DNA of 64,000 nt from Geothrix terrae (GTDB lineage Bacteria; Acidobacteriota; Holophagae; Holophagales; Holophagaceae). Location of the stretch: positions 310,001-374,000 of the forward strand of contig NZ_JAKZLA010000002.1 in assembly GCF_022808775.1 (NCBI RefSeq), written 5' to 3'. Under the pieces are notes generated by a model, which had not been told where the DNA came from, searched no databases, and saw only the letters and a program-made list of their open reading frames with translations. A program made the translations under genes and the position numbers. Below, in pieces: positions 37,712 to 46,874 of this stretch. Every line of letters begins with the position of its first letter. The first letter of the stretch is position 1.

Positions 37712-38800
37712 GTGGAGGCAGACACGGCAAACCCCTGGGCCTCGCTCTTTCCGCTGGCCCGGAATTGGCGAGTCCTCCTGGTCTGCTACTCCCTCTGGGT
37801 GGCGGTCCTCATCTACAGCCTCGGCACCTCCCACCGGCTCTCGAATGCCTGGTTCTGGGCCAGCGCCCTGTCCGGGCCGTTCACGCACGTGGCCGCGTTC
37901 GCCTTCATCGCCCCCCTGCCCTGGACTCTCTCCCGCCGGCTTCCCTCCCCCTGGAAGTTCGTCCTGGGATTCGCCGCATCGGTGGTCATCTGTGAATCCG
38001 TTTCCGTCTCCCTCCCAGCCATCGACGCCTGGTTGCTCACACGGGCGGGTCACCAGTTCAACCTGTCCAGGCTCACGAGTGTCTACTCCTCGCTCGTGGG
38101 GCCAGCCATGATGATCGTCGGAGGTCTCGTCGCATCACGGGCCCGGTCGGAGGAACTCCGGGCGGCCTCCGAGGCCGAGGCGCAGATCGCCAAGAACCGC
38201 CTGCTCCAGGGGCAGGTCCATCCCCATGTGCTGTTCAACGCGCTCAACGGCCTGGCGGAACTGGTCCACAAGGATCCCAAGGCGGCCGAAACCGCCATCC
38301 GGCACCTGTCGGACCTGCTCCGCCGCATCCTGCGGGCCTCCGAGCACATGCGGCTGCCCCTCGGGGAAGAGCGGAAGATCATCTCCGATTTCCTGGCCCT
38401 GGAGGCCATCCGGCTGGGGCCCCGGCTCCGGGTCCTGTGGGACTGGGACGAGGGGCTCGATTCCATCGAGATCCCGCCACTCCTCCTCCAGCCCCTGGTG
38501 GAGAACGCCATCAAGCACGGGATCGCGCCGAGCATTCCGGGCGGCGACATCATCATCCGGGCCCGCTCCCGGGACGGCTCGGTCCGGCTGGAGATCTGGA
38601 ACTCCGGCAGGCCGTTCCCGAACCAGGTGAACGGAAGCGGCATCGGCCTGAAGAACCTGCGCTCGCGCCTCGCCCTGCACTTCGGCTCCGGCGCCGAGCT
38701 CGTCATCGGGCCCTCGGGCCAGGGCACGCTCGCCTGCATCCAGTTCGAGGCGACCCAAGTAGAATGGCCCCATGAAGCCTCTGAAGGCCCTGGTAGTTGA
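37712..38800 (+). CDS. LytS/YehU-type sensor histidine kinase
   Basis: About 362 residues from a GTG with GGAG upstream; an ATG at 37640 would overlap the precursor gene. Four hydrophobic segments cover about residues 10-150 (LLVCYSLWVAVLIYSLG; THVAAFAFIAPLPW; FVLGFAASVVICES; MMIVGGLVAS). A His_kinase domain follows with phospho-acceptor His172 in QVHPHVLFNALNGL and an N-box QPLVENAIKHG. It lacks a recognised extracellular sensor domain and probably senses through the membrane region. The C-terminus overlaps the regulator gene by 29 bp. Confidence 0.88.
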   Translation: MEADTANPWASLFPLARNWRVLLVCYSLWVAVLIYSLGTSHRLSNAWFWASALSGPFTHVAAFAFIAPLPWTLSRRLPSPWKFVLGFAASVVICESVSVSLPAIDAWLLTRAGHQFNLSRLTSVYSSLVGPAMMIVGGLVASRARSEELRAASEAEAQIAKNRLLQGQVHPHVLFNALNGLAELVHKDPKAAETAIRHLSDLLRRILRASEHMRLPLGEERKIISDFLALEAIRLGPRLRVLWDWDEGLDSIEIPPLLLQPLVENAIKHGIAPSIPGGDIIIRARSRDGSVRLEIWNSGRPFPNQVNGSGIGLKNLRSRLALHFGSGAELVIGPSGQGTLACIQFEATQVEWPHEASEGPGS

Positions 38801-39512
38801 TGACGAACCTCTGGCCAGGGAGCGGCTCTCGCGGCTCCTCCAGGAGGCCGAATGCACCATCGTGGATGAGCTGGGAGATGGCGTCGCCCTGCTCCAGTGG
38901 CTGAAGCAGCCGGCCGAGGTGGACGTCATCTTCCTGGACATCCAGATGCCCGGCCTCAACGGGCTGGAGGTGCTGGCCGAAGTCCCGGACTGCCCGCCGG
39001 TGGTGTTCGTGACGGCCTTCTCCGATTACGCCGTGCGGGCCTTCGAGCTCGCCGCGGTGGACTACCTGCTGAAACCGGTGTTCGAGGACCGCCTCGCCAA
39101 GTGCCTCCAGCGCCTCCGCGACCGGCTGGTCCGGCGGCTCAGCCCTTCGGAGCTGAAGACGCTCATGCCGCCTCCCGTCCGCTTCCCCATCCGGGCCGGG
39201 GACGGGGAGATCTACATGGACCTGGACCTGGTGACGCACTTTGAGCTCGAGAGCGACCGCGTGTGGGCCTGCCGGGGCCAGAACCGCTACCTGACCCGAT
39301 GGTCCACCCTGACGGAAGTGGAGCAGGCCTTCCCGGAGGCCGGCATGCTCCGGATCCAGCGGAACCTGCTGCTGCGGCCCCAGATGGTCAAGGGGATCCG
39401 CCCGTCCACGGTGGGCCGGATCAAGGTGCTGGTGGCGCCCCAGGTGGAGCTGACCGTCAGCCGGGCCATGACCTCGCGGACGAAGGAGTGCATCCGGGGC
39501 GAGGGGACCTGA
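38772..39512 (+). CDS. LytTR-family response regulator
   Basis: A 246-residue regulator with a receiver domain (acidic D10/D11, phospho-acceptor D56 in IFLDIQMPG, Lys in DYLLKP) and a C-terminal LytTR DNA-binding domain (VWACRGQNRYLTRWSTLTEVEQAF; MLRIQRNLLLRPQMVKGI). It forms a two-component pair with the overlapping kinase gene. In many bacteria such pairs control bacteriocin or peptide operons; here the precursor-like gene is the first gene of the same operon. Confidence 0.92.
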   Translation: MKPLKALVVDDEPLARERLSRLLQEAECTIVDELGDGVALLQWLKQPAEVDVIFLDIQMPGLNGLEVLAEVPDCPPVVFVTAFSDYAVRAFELAAVDYLLKPVFEDRLAKCLQRLRDRLVRRLSPSELKTLMPPPVRFPIRAGDGEIYMDLDLVTHFELESDRVWACRGQNRYLTRWSTLTEVEQAFPEAGMLRIQRNLLLRPQMVKGIRPSTVGRIKVLVAPQVELTVSRAMTSRTKECIRGEGT

Positions 39513-39553
39513 CGGGGACCCCGTGCCAGTCCATGCATGAAGGTTCGGCACCC

Positions 39554-39643
39554 ATGAAAGCCGGTCTTCGCAACCCCTCTCTCAAGAGACGTCTCACCGC
39601 CCGCATCAGCCCGCCGCGGATACCACCGCCACCCCGCCCGTGA
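39554..39643 (+). CDS. 29-codon ORF, possible remnant of a small basic protein
   Basis: MKAGLRNPSLKRRLTARIS followed by a Pro-rich tail. The first 19 residues resemble the start of a widespread family of small basic proteins that begin GLRxPSLKxRxxAR, but the family's conserved Tyr/Asn-rich C-terminus is missing. A GAAGG lies 9 nt upstream of the ATG. It may be a decayed copy or a chance ORF; no function is claimed. Confidence 0.25.
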   Translation: MKAGLRNPSLKRRLTARISPPRIPPPPRP

Positions 39644-39698
39644 TCCAATCGAACCCGGGATTCCGGGTGTCTCCGGCCCCGGACCTGGAGGTTCCCGC

Positions 39699-42353
39699 AT
39701 GCGGCTCAAGACGATCGTCGGCACGGTGCTCTGCGCGATGGGGGTCGCCCTCTGGAGCGGGGAGGCCACGCCCCCCACGCTGCGCCTTCCGGCCTCCGTG
39801 CGCCCGCTCCGGGGGCGGCTGGAGCTGACCATCGTCCCGTCGCGGGAAGCCTTCACGGGAACCGCCACGTACGACCTGGCGGTCTCGGAGCCCACGGCGA
39901 CCCTCTGGATCAACGCCACGGGCCTCAAGCTCCAGCGCGTGGAGCTCGCGGCGGGCGGCGCGAGCCAGACCGCCACGGTGACCCCGGGGAACGAGGACGT
40001 GGTGGGCCTGCGCTTCGCGGCGCCCGTGGCGCCCGGCCCGGCGCGCCTGACGCTGGCCTGGGAGGGCGCGCTGGATTCCACCCGCAGCCAGGGCCTCTAC
40101 CGGGTGAAGGAGGGCGACGACTGGTACGCCTACACCTTCTTCGAGCCCATCGACGCGCGGCGGGCCTTCCCCTGCTTCGATGAGCCCGGGTTCAAGATCC
40201 CCTGGACTCTGGTGCTCCATGTGCCCCAGGACCAGGTGGGGCTGGCCAACGCCCCGGCCACGGAGGAAACCGCCGAGCCCGGCGGCATGAAGCGGATCGT
40301 GTTCGCGGAGTCCCGCCCCCTGCCCTCGTACCTGGTGGCCCTGGTGGTGGGCCCCTTCGAGGTGATTCCCGCGGGCACGGCCGGACACCACGGCACGCCG
40401 CTGCGGTTCGTGGTGCCGAAGGGCCGCGGCGCGGAGACCCGCTACGCGGCCGAAGCCACGCCGCGGCTGGTGGGCCTGCTGGAGGACTTCTTCGGCATGC
40501 CCTATCCCTTCGGAAAGCTCGATGTGGCGGTGGTCCCGCGCTACTGGGGCACCATGGAGCACCCCGGGCTGGTGGCCCTGGGCCAGCCGCTGACCCTCAT
40601 CAAGCCCGGCGAGGAGACGCCGGCGCGGAAGGAGTTCTACAGCACCATCGCCGTGCATGAGCTGGGCCACTACTGGTTCGGTGATGTGGTGACCATGGCC
40701 TGGTGGGACGACACCTGGCTGAACGAGGGCATGACCACCTGGATCGACGCAAAGATGATGGAGGCCTTCGAGCCCTCCTGGCGGGTCCCTGCGAACCGGC
40801 TCCAGCTCATCGCCAACGCCATGGCGGCGGACGCCCTGCCCTCGGCCAAGCGGGTGCGCCAGCCCGTGGCCTCCAAGGACAACATCGAGAACTCCTTCGA
40901 CAACAACCTCACCTACTTCAAGGGCAACGCCCTGATGACCATGGTGGAGCGGTGGCTGGGGCCCGAGCGCTTCCAGGGGATCGTCCGGGCCTACGTCCAG
41001 CGGCACCAGTGGGGCAACGCCACCTCGGAGGACTGGCTCCAGGCCGTGCAGGAAGGCGCCGGCGCCCCGGCCCGGTCCGTGTTCGAGACCTTCATCGGCC
41101 AGCCCGGCATCCCGGTCCTCACGGGCCGCTGCGTCCAGACACCCGGGGGCTGGAGCCTCGAGCTGACCCAGGCGCGGTTCCTGGCCGCCGGCGCGGAATC
41201 CGGGACCCCGGCGGTCTGGACCCTCCCCGTGGGCATCCGCACGGACCGGACCGCCGAGCCCTTCTATGGGGTGCTCACGGGAAAGTCGGGCACCTTCCCC
41301 CTTCCCGGGGGCCAGCGGCCCGACTGGCTCCTGCTCAACGCGGGCGGCTCGGGCTACTACCGGGTGGCCTACGGGACCGCCCAGCTGGAAGCCCTCCTGC
41401 GCGCCCCCGCCGCGGCGCTGACGGCCCCGGAGCGGTTCCGCCTCCTGGACGACGCGAAGGCCATGGGCGAGACGGGGACTCTGGACCTGGCCTCGACGAT
41501 GCGGCTGGCCTCTGCTGCCGCCCAGGATCCGGACCGGCTCATCGTGGCCCAGTCCCTGGCCCTCGCGGACCGGATCCCGGTTGGGCTCCTGGCCCCCGGC
41601 GACCGCAAGCACCTGGCGGCCTACGTCCAGGCCACCTGGGGCTCGCGAGCCCGAGCGCTCGGCTGGACGCCGCGATCCGGCGAAGACGTGGAGGCCCGCC
41701 GCCTCCGGGCGCTCCTGGTTCCGCACGTGGCGTCCCACGGCCTGGATCCGCGGCTGTCCGCCGAAGCGAGAGCCCTGGCCGGGCGCTGGCTGAAGACCCG
41801 CAAGGGCGTGGACCCCGATCTGGTGGCGCCGGTTCTGGCCGTCGCTGCGCGAACCTCCGCCCAGGCCTCCGGCCGGCCCTTCTTCGACCGGCTGGTGGCG
41901 CAGGCCCGCGCGACCCCGGATCGCCAGGAGCGCGCCCGGCTCATGGCCGGACTCGGCGCCTTCCGCACCCCCGCCCTCGTCAACGCCGCGCTGGACCTGA
42001 TGCTCCGGGACGGCTTCGACATCCGGGAGTCCGTGCTGATCCTGGACGGCGCCCTGGCCGACCCCGAGACCCGGCCCCTGGCCTGGGCCTGGCTCCAGCG
42101 GCACTTCGACCAGGTGGCGCCCCAGTTCCGCAGCGATGATTTCTGCGGCCTCATCGGACGCCTGGGTGGGGTTCTGTGGGACACCGTGGGCCGCGACGCC
42201 TTCGAGGCCTTCCTCCGGCCCCGGGTCCAGGCCTTCGACGGCGGTCCCCTGGCCCTGACCCGCGCCCTGGAGTCCATGGAGGTGCACCAGGCCCGGGGCC
42301 GCCGCGACCTGGAGGCCAGCACCCGGTTCCTCCGCGGAAAGGGACGGTCCTAG
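39699..42353 (+). CDS. Exported M1-family aminopeptidase
   Basis: An 884-residue gluzincin. A Sec signal (RLKTIVGTVLCAMGVALWSG) is followed by the M1 N-terminal beta domain, an exopeptidase motif variant GTMEH in place of GAMEN, and the zinc site HELGH (320-324) with Glu343 in NEG. An ERAP1-like helical C-terminal domain follows. It should remove N-terminal residues from peptides in the periplasm or outside the cell. It is downstream of the RiPP-like locus and could trim peptides there, but it also fits ordinary peptide scavenging. Confidence 0.9.
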   Translation: MRLKTIVGTVLCAMGVALWSGEATPPTLRLPASVRPLRGRLELTIVPSREAFTGTATYDLAVSEPTATLWINATGLKLQRVELAAGGASQTATVTPGNEDVVGLRFAAPVAPGPARLTLAWEGALDSTRSQGLYRVKEGDDWYAYTFFEPIDARRAFPCFDEPGFKIPWTLVLHVPQDQVGLANAPATEETAEPGGMKRIVFAESRPLPSYLVALVVGPFEVIPAGTAGHHGTPLRFVVPKGRGAETRYAAEATPRLVGLLEDFFGMPYPFGKLDVAVVPRYWGTMEHPGLVALGQPLTLIKPGEETPARKEFYSTIAVHELGHYWFGDVVTMAWWDDTWLNEGMTTWIDAKMMEAFEPSWRVPANRLQLIANAMAADALPSAKRVRQPVASKDNIENSFDNNLTYFKGNALMTMVERWLGPERFQGIVRAYVQRHQWGNATSEDWLQAVQEGAGAPARSVFETFIGQPGIPVLTGRCVQTPGGWSLELTQARFLAAGAESGTPAVWTLPVGIRTDRTAEPFYGVLTGKSGTFPLPGGQRPDWLLLNAGGSGYYRVAYGTAQLEALLRAPAAALTAPERFRLLDDAKAMGETGTLDLASTMRLASAAAQDPDRLIVAQSLALADRIPVGLLAPGDRKHLAAYVQATWGSRARALGWTPRSGEDVEARRLRALLVPHVASHGLDPRLSAEARALAGRWLKTRKGVDPDLVAPVLAVAARTSAQASGRPFFDRLVAQARATPDRQERARLMAGLGAFRTPALVNAALDLMLRDGFDIRESVLILDGALADPETRPLAWAWLQRHFDQVAPQFRSDDFCGLIGRLGGVLWDTVGRDAFEAFLRPRVQAFDGGPLALTRALESMEVHQARGRRDLEASTRFLRGKGRS

Positions 42354-42430
42354 CCCCGGAATTCCCGGCCCGGATATCCGCCAGTCATTGTCCAATCCAT
42401 GGATCGATCCTGGGACCAGGAGGTGATCCC

Positions 42431-42715
42431 ATGGCCCGGCCCGACGCACTCCCCCTCACGCACCACGCCCGGCTCCAGATGGACGGCCGGCGCATTCCCC
42501 CGGCGGCGGTGGAGGCGGTGCTGGCCCACGGACGGGAGGCCTGGGTCCGGGGCGCCCGCATCCACGCGCTGGGAAAACGCGAGGTGGCGAAGGCGGCGCG
42601 GCGGGGCCTCGACCTCCGGTCCTACGCAGGCTTGCAGGTGGTCTGCTCGCCCGAGGGGGATGTGCTCACCGTGTACCGGAACCACGACTTCCGGAGCCTC
42701 CGCCGCTCGGCCTGA
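42431..42715 (+). CDS. DUF4258 domain-containing protein
   Basis: A 94-residue protein with LTHHARLQMDGRRIPPAAVEAVLAHGR, IHALGKREV and GLQVVCSPEGDVLTVYRNHDF, the usual DUF4258 pattern. The ATG follows an ideal AGGAGGTGA site. DUF4258 members resemble BrnT/RelE-fold toxins in size and layout, but no antitoxin gene is adjacent here, so a toxin role is not supported. Confidence 0.75.
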   Translation: MARPDALPLTHHARLQMDGRRIPPAAVEAVLAHGREAWVRGARIHALGKREVAKAARRGLDLRSYAGLQVVCSPEGDVLTVYRNHDFRSLRRSA

Positions 42716-42797
42716 CTCGGGAAGGAGTCTGCCCGCTGTATGCTGACCCCGGGCGCCCGGTTCCCCGCGGTGGGGCGGGGGCGGACATCGGAGCGGT

Positions 42798-44114
42798 GTG
42801 GAAGGGAACGGGGAGCGCGCGCGGGTCGTCGTCCTGGGAGGCGGCGTCTCCGGCCTGCTGGCGGCGTGGCATCTGCACCAGCGCGGCTGCGAAGTCGAGG
42901 TCTGGGAGGCCTCCGCCGCGCCGGGCGGGTGGGCGCAGACCCTGCCCTGGCCGGGCCCGGCGGGCGAGCCCGGCTGGCTCGAGCGCGGACCCCAGGGCCT
43001 GCTCGTGGGCCGGGGCAGCGCCCTGGACCGCCTGCTGCGCGACCTGGTCCTAGAGTTGCGCCCCTCGCAACCGAAGGGCCCCCGCTGGCTGGGCAAGGCC
43101 GGGCGGCGGCATCCCGGGCCGGCCTCGCTGGCGGGGCTGCTGCGCGCGCCGGGTCTCAGCCTCGGCGGGAAGCTGCGGGTGCTGGCGGAGCCCTTCATCC
43201 CGGCGGGAACCAGGCCTGAGGAAACCCTCCACGCGTTCTTCGCCCGGCGCCTGGGGGAGGGCTTCGCCCGGGAGCTGCTGCCGGCCCTGGTGGCCGGTGT
43301 GCTGGCAGCCCCGCCGGAGCGCACCGGCCTGGAGGCCGCGCCGCGCCTGAAGCGCCTGGAAGCGCACGGCGGCCTGTTCCTGGGCGGCCTGCGAGCGGGC
43401 CTCGAACACACTCGCGTACCCATGGGCGGGACCGGCACCTTGGCGCAAACCCTGGCGGAGCGGATCGGCGGCGTGCACCCGGACCGGGCCGCGCGGGCCC
43501 TGGAGCCCCTGCCCGGCGGCCGGTGGGGGGTCCACGGAGAGGGCCTCCGCGTGGAGGCCGCAGCGGTGGTCCTGGCCCTGCCGGCGCCCGCCGCCGCGTC
43601 GCTCCTGCGGCCGTTCGCACCCGGTGCGGCCGAGGAGCTGGCGGCCATCCCCCACCTGGATCTCCGCGTCTGGCACAGCCGCCATCCCCTGGTGCCGGGC
43701 TGGGAGCGGGGCCTCGGCCTGCTCGTGCATCCACCGGAAGGCCGAGGCCTGCTGGGGGCCGTGTCCTTCGCGGCGGACGATCCCCGGGGCGTGCCGGGTC
43801 TGCTCCAGCTGCGCACCTACGTGGGCGGCGCCTATCCCGTGGACCCCGCGCTGGCGGCCTGGCCGGGCGTCTTCCACGAGCTGCGCCGCTGGCTGCCGGA
43901 GCTGCGCGCGGCGGTGCAGGTGCGGGAGGAGGCCTGCCCCGGCGCCTTCCCCCTGCTGGAGCCGGGCCACGGCGCCCGGGTGGCGCGTGTGCTCAAGAGG
44001 CTCCCGCCGGGCCTCCACTGGCTCGGCGCCGCCCGCTTCGGGCCGGGGATCCAGAACCTGGCCGAGGGCGTGGAAGCCTGGGCCGGCACGGTGCCGCCGG
44101 CCGGACTCACTTGA
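42798..44114 (+). CDS. hemY: Protoporphyrinogen oxidase-like FAD enzyme
   Basis: A 438-residue FAD-dependent oxidoreductase from a GTG start. The Rossmann dinucleotide motif VVVLGGGVSGLLAAWHLHQRGCEVEVWEA is at the N-terminus and the C-terminal GPGIQNLAEGVEAWA closes the flavin site. The overall order and length match oxygen-dependent protoporphyrinogen oxidase (coproporphyrinogen III oxidase in some phyla), which acts late in haem synthesis. The gene name is therefore tentative. It overlaps the convergent MFS gene by 8 bp. Confidence 0.75.
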   Translation: MEGNGERARVVVLGGGVSGLLAAWHLHQRGCEVEVWEASAAPGGWAQTLPWPGPAGEPGWLERGPQGLLVGRGSALDRLLRDLVLELRPSQPKGPRWLGKAGRRHPGPASLAGLLRAPGLSLGGKLRVLAEPFIPAGTRPEETLHAFFARRLGEGFARELLPALVAGVLAAPPERTGLEAAPRLKRLEAHGGLFLGGLRAGLEHTRVPMGGTGTLAQTLAERIGGVHPDRAARALEPLPGGRWGVHGEGLRVEAAAVVLALPAPAAASLLRPFAPGAAEELAAIPHLDLRVWHSRHPLVPGWERGLGLLVHPPEGRGLLGAVSFAADDPRGVPGLLQLRTYVGGAYPVDPALAAWPGVFHELRRWLPELRAAVQVREEACPGAFPLLEPGHGARVARVLKRLPPGLHWLGAARFGPGIQNLAEGVEAWAGTVPPAGLT

Positions 44115-45354
44115 ACTCGGGCAGGGGCTCCAGGACCGGACCAGCCTCCTTCGCGGGGTCGGTGCAGCCGGCGAGGGTGATGGCGATGGTCAGGAGCTGG
44201 ACGAGGATGACCAGCGCCACGCAGGCGGACCAGCCGCCGAACCGCCAGAGGTAGCCCGGCAGCTCGCCGCCGAAGGAGCCGCCGATGTAGTAGCAGGTGA
44301 CGTAGATCCCCACCGCCAGGGCCTTGCCCTGGCGCGCCGCCACGCCGATGTAGCTGGTGGTGGCCGCCTGGGCCACGAACACGCCCGTGCAGCTCAGCGC
44401 CAGGCCCGCCACCACGGCCCAGAGGTTCGGAATCAGGGTGAGCAGCATGCCGGCGATGCCCGTGCCCATGGCCAGCACCATGGCCGTCCGGTGGCCGTAG
44501 TGGTCGATGATGCGGCCGGCGGAGGGGGTGATCACCGCGCCGACAAGGTAGGTGACGAACAGGAGCCCGATGGCCACGGGGCTCAGGTGGAAGGGCGCCC
44601 CCGCCAGGTGGAAGGTCACGTAGGAGAAGCACGCGATGAGCGAGAACAGGACGCCGAAGCCCACGGCGAAGGTCGCCTGGAGGCGGGGATTGCGGAGGTG
44701 CGCCAGCGCTCCGGCCCACGGGGATTCGCCCTGGCCCCGGCCCGTGAACCTCCGCTCCGCGGGAAGCCACGCCTGGAGGAGGAAGGCCGAGATCACGCCC
44801 AGGATGCCGATGGCGACGAAGGCCCAGGTCCAGTGCCAGCGGGACACGATGAGCCCCGTGGTCATGCGCCCCGTGAAGCCGCCGATGACCGTGCCGGTGA
44901 CGTAGGTGGCCATGGCCCGGCCCACGCCGCCATCGGCCCACTCCTCCTGCACGTAGGCCACCGTCACCGCGAAGACGCCCGGCGTGAAGAGCCCCTGCAG
45001 GAAGCGCCAGAAGACCAGGGCCGGGAGGCTGGCCGCCGTGGCGTTCAGCAGGGTCACCAGCGCCAGCAGGCTGGCGGAGAAGACGATCACACGCTTCCGG
45101 CCCAGCCGGTCGGCCACGGACCCCACGAAGGGCGCCGCGATCGCCACGCCCAGCGTGGAGCTCGTGAGCGTCAGGCCCACGGCCGCCTTGCTGGTGTGGA
45201 AGAGCCGCTCCAGCATCGGCAGGAGGGGCTGGGTCGCATAGAGTCCCAGGAAGGCGCAGAATCCGGCGAAGGCCACCGCCAGGGAACGCCGGCTGTCCGC
45301 CACTCGCAGGCCCGGTTCGGGAAGAGGGGTCCGGGGAAGGTCGCCTTCACGCAT
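44107..45354 (-). CDS. MFS transporter (YnfM-like)
   Basis: A 415-residue, 12-helix major facilitator. The motif VGSVADRLGRKRVIV is the MFS A-motif between helices 2 and 3, and YVQEEWADGGVGRAMATYV follows helix 4-5. The divergent LysR gene 74 bp away makes the same arrangement as E. coli ynfL-ynfM, an efflux-type pair. The substrate cannot be read from sequence. Confidence 0.88.
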   Translation of the reverse strand: MREGDLPRTPLPEPGLRVADSRRSLAVAFAGFCAFLGLYATQPLLPMLERLFHTSKAAVGLTLTSSTLGVAIAAPFVGSVADRLGRKRVIVFSASLLALVTLLNATAASLPALVFWRFLQGLFTPGVFAVTVAYVQEEWADGGVGRAMATYVTGTVIGGFTGRMTTGLIVSRWHWTWAFVAIGILGVISAFLLQAWLPAERRFTGRGQGESPWAGALAHLRNPRLQATFAVGFGVLFSLIACFSYVTFHLAGAPFHLSPVAIGLLFVTYLVGAVITPSAGRIIDHYGHRTAMVLAMGTGIAGMLLTLIPNLWAVVAGLALSCTGVFVAQAATTSYIGVAARQGKALAVGIYVTCYYIGGSFGGELPGYLWRFGGWSACVALVILVQLLTIAITLAGCTDPAKEAGPVLEPLPEFK

Positions 45355-45387
45355 GGCTCCATGGTCGGAGCCTCGAAATCCAATGAA

Positions 45388-45428
45388 AAATATCTATTCG
45401 AGTGTTATCTGATATCCAGGAGATATCA
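45388..45428. promoter_or_regulatory. Divergent MFS/LysR promoter and probable LysR operator
   Basis: An AT-rich island in very GC-rich DNA. It holds GATATC-CAGGA-GATATC (45411-45427) directly before the LysR ATG, plus an upstream ATATC at 45390-45394. The AGGAG in the spacer is also the LysR ribosome site, so binding could block translation start as well as transcription. Confidence 0.5.
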
Positions 45429-46352
45429 ATGGAACTCCGGCTGCTCCGCTACTTCGCCGTCGTCGCCGAGGAACTGCACTTCAGCCGGGCCGCCGCCCGC
45501 CTCCACATGGCCCAGCCGCCCCTGAGCCAGCAGATCCGCCGCCTGGAGGAGGAGCTCGGCGTGCAGCTGCTGGCCCGCACCCAGCGCCGGGTGGAGCTCA
45601 CGGAACCCGGGCGGCAGTTCCTGGCCTCGGCCCGGGAGATCCTGGTCCAGGTGGACCGGGCCGTCCTCCAGGTCCAGCGCGCGGCCCGGGGCGAGGTGGG
45701 CGAGATCGCCATCGGCCTGGTGAGCTCTGCCTCTTACGAGGACTCGCTGCCCCGGGTGCTCCGGGCCTACCGGGAGCGGCACCCCGCCGTGGCCATCACG
45801 CTGCACGAGCTGAGCAGCGGCGAGCAGCTGGCGGCACTGCGCGAGGGGCGGATCCAGGTGGGCTTCCTCCGCCCGCCCATCCACGAACCCGGCATCACCA
45901 CCACCACGGTCCTCCGGGAACCGCTGGTGGCCGTGCTTCCCGCGGACCACCCCCTGGCGGATCGGCGGCGTATCCCGCTTTCCGCCTTGGCCCGCGAGCC
46001 CTTCATCATGATCCCCCGCAGCCACGGCCTGGGGATCCTGGACCTGGTGATGGGCGCCTGCCTGAAGGCCGGATTCTCGCCCCGCATCGCCCAGGAGGCC
46101 AAGGAGATCCAGACGGTGGTGGGCTTCGTGGCCGCGGGATTCGGCGTGTCCCTTCTGCCCGGCACCGTGCGCCGCCTGGCCCACGGCGGTGTGGCCTACG
46201 TGCCCCTCGCGCCGCCCCAGGTGCTCATCGAGATCGCCGCCGCCCACCGGACCGGCGACCCATCGCCGCTGCTGGCGGCCTTCCTGGCCGTCCTGCGGGA
46301 GACTGTCTCAGGCCGTCGGGCGGGTCCGAACCGGCCGGGCGGCGGGCGTTGA
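45429..46352 (+). CDS. LysR-family transcriptional regulator
   Basis: A 307-residue regulator. The winged helix is MELRLLRYFAVVAEELHFSRAAARLHMAQPPLSQQIRRLEEELG, followed by a substrate-binding domain (GEIAIGLVSSAS to VPLAPPQVLIEIAAAHR). The start ATG at 45429 fits the conserved N-terminus. It diverges from the MFS gene and probably regulates it. The C-terminal end overlaps the convergent membrane protein gene by 45 bp. Confidence 0.92.
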   Translation: MELRLLRYFAVVAEELHFSRAAARLHMAQPPLSQQIRRLEEELGVQLLARTQRRVELTEPGRQFLASAREILVQVDRAVLQVQRAARGEVGEIAIGLVSSASYEDSLPRVLRAYRERHPAVAITLHELSSGEQLAALREGRIQVGFLRPPIHEPGITTTTVLREPLVAVLPADHPLADRRRIPLSALAREPFIMIPRSHGLGILDLVMGACLKAGFSPRIAQEAKEIQTVVGFVAAGFGVSLLPGTVRRLAHGGVAYVPLAPPQVLIEIAAAHRTGDPSPLLAAFLAVLRETVSGRRAGPNRPGGGR

Positions 46353-46874
46353 GACGATCCTCGTCCATCCCCAGGCCAGAGCTCCCGCCAGCAGCAGCCA
46401 GCCGATGGGCGACCGGGCCGCGATGCGAAGGTCCTGCCCCGAGGGCAGGGCCCCGAACACGAGATTGGCCAGGAGGAACACCACGGCGGCTTCCGACCAG
46501 CCCAAACCGGGGTGGCCGTTGATGCGCCACAGGAACAGGCCACAGGCCGCGGGCAGCAGGACCAACGGCGCGAGGCCGATGAAGAAGGCGTTGTACCAGC
46601 GCAGGTTCGAGAGGGCGACGGCCCCCAGCACCCAGCCGCGGCCCTCGCGCCGCGGAACCACCGTGAAGCGGAGGGGGCGGCCGTTGAGCAGGTGGCCCGC
46701 GAGCCAGTGGCACAGCTCGTGGCAGAAGGTCCCAGGCAGCACCAGCAGGAGAAGAGCCAGAAGGACCGCTTGGCCCGGCTCAGCAGCCAGAGCGCCGCAG
46801 CCGTTCCCGCCAGGTAGGCCAGTGCCACCCCGCCGGTGTCTGACCCCAGCCTCCAGGCCCCCATCTCCACGCAC
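46308..46874 (-). CDS. Membrane metalloprotease-like protein, possibly frameshifted
   Basis: The frame holds AVLLALLLLVLPGTFCHELCHWLAGHLL, an HExxH motif at the end of a hydrophobic helix as in M50-type intramembrane proteases, followed by three further hydrophobic segments. The N-terminal ~40 residues (MRGDGGLEAGVRHRRGG) do not look natural. The overlapping frame instead reads LGSDTGGVALAYLAGTAAALWLLSRAKR, a good first membrane helix. A one-base shift near 46750-46790 would join the two, so either the start is further in or the gene is frameshifted. Confidence 0.55.
   Translation of the reverse strand: MRGDGGLEAGVRHRRGGTGLPGGNGCGALAAEPGQAVLLALLLLVLPGTFCHELCHWLAGHLLNGRPLRFTVVPRREGRGWVLGAVALSNLRWYNAFFIGLAPLVLLPAACGLFLWRINGHPGLGWSEAAVVFLLANLVFGALPSGQDLRIAARSPIGWLLLAGALAWGWTRIVSTPAARPVRTRPTA

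Noticed and set aside
39606-42449. A 947-codon open frame antisense to the M1 aminopeptidase
   Set aside because: GC-driven shadow; the sense strand encodes a complete metallopeptidase with signal peptide and zinc site.
42431-42715. A DUF4258 toxin of a toxin-antitoxin pair
   Set aside because: No antitoxin-like gene is adjacent and the flanking genes are housekeeping.
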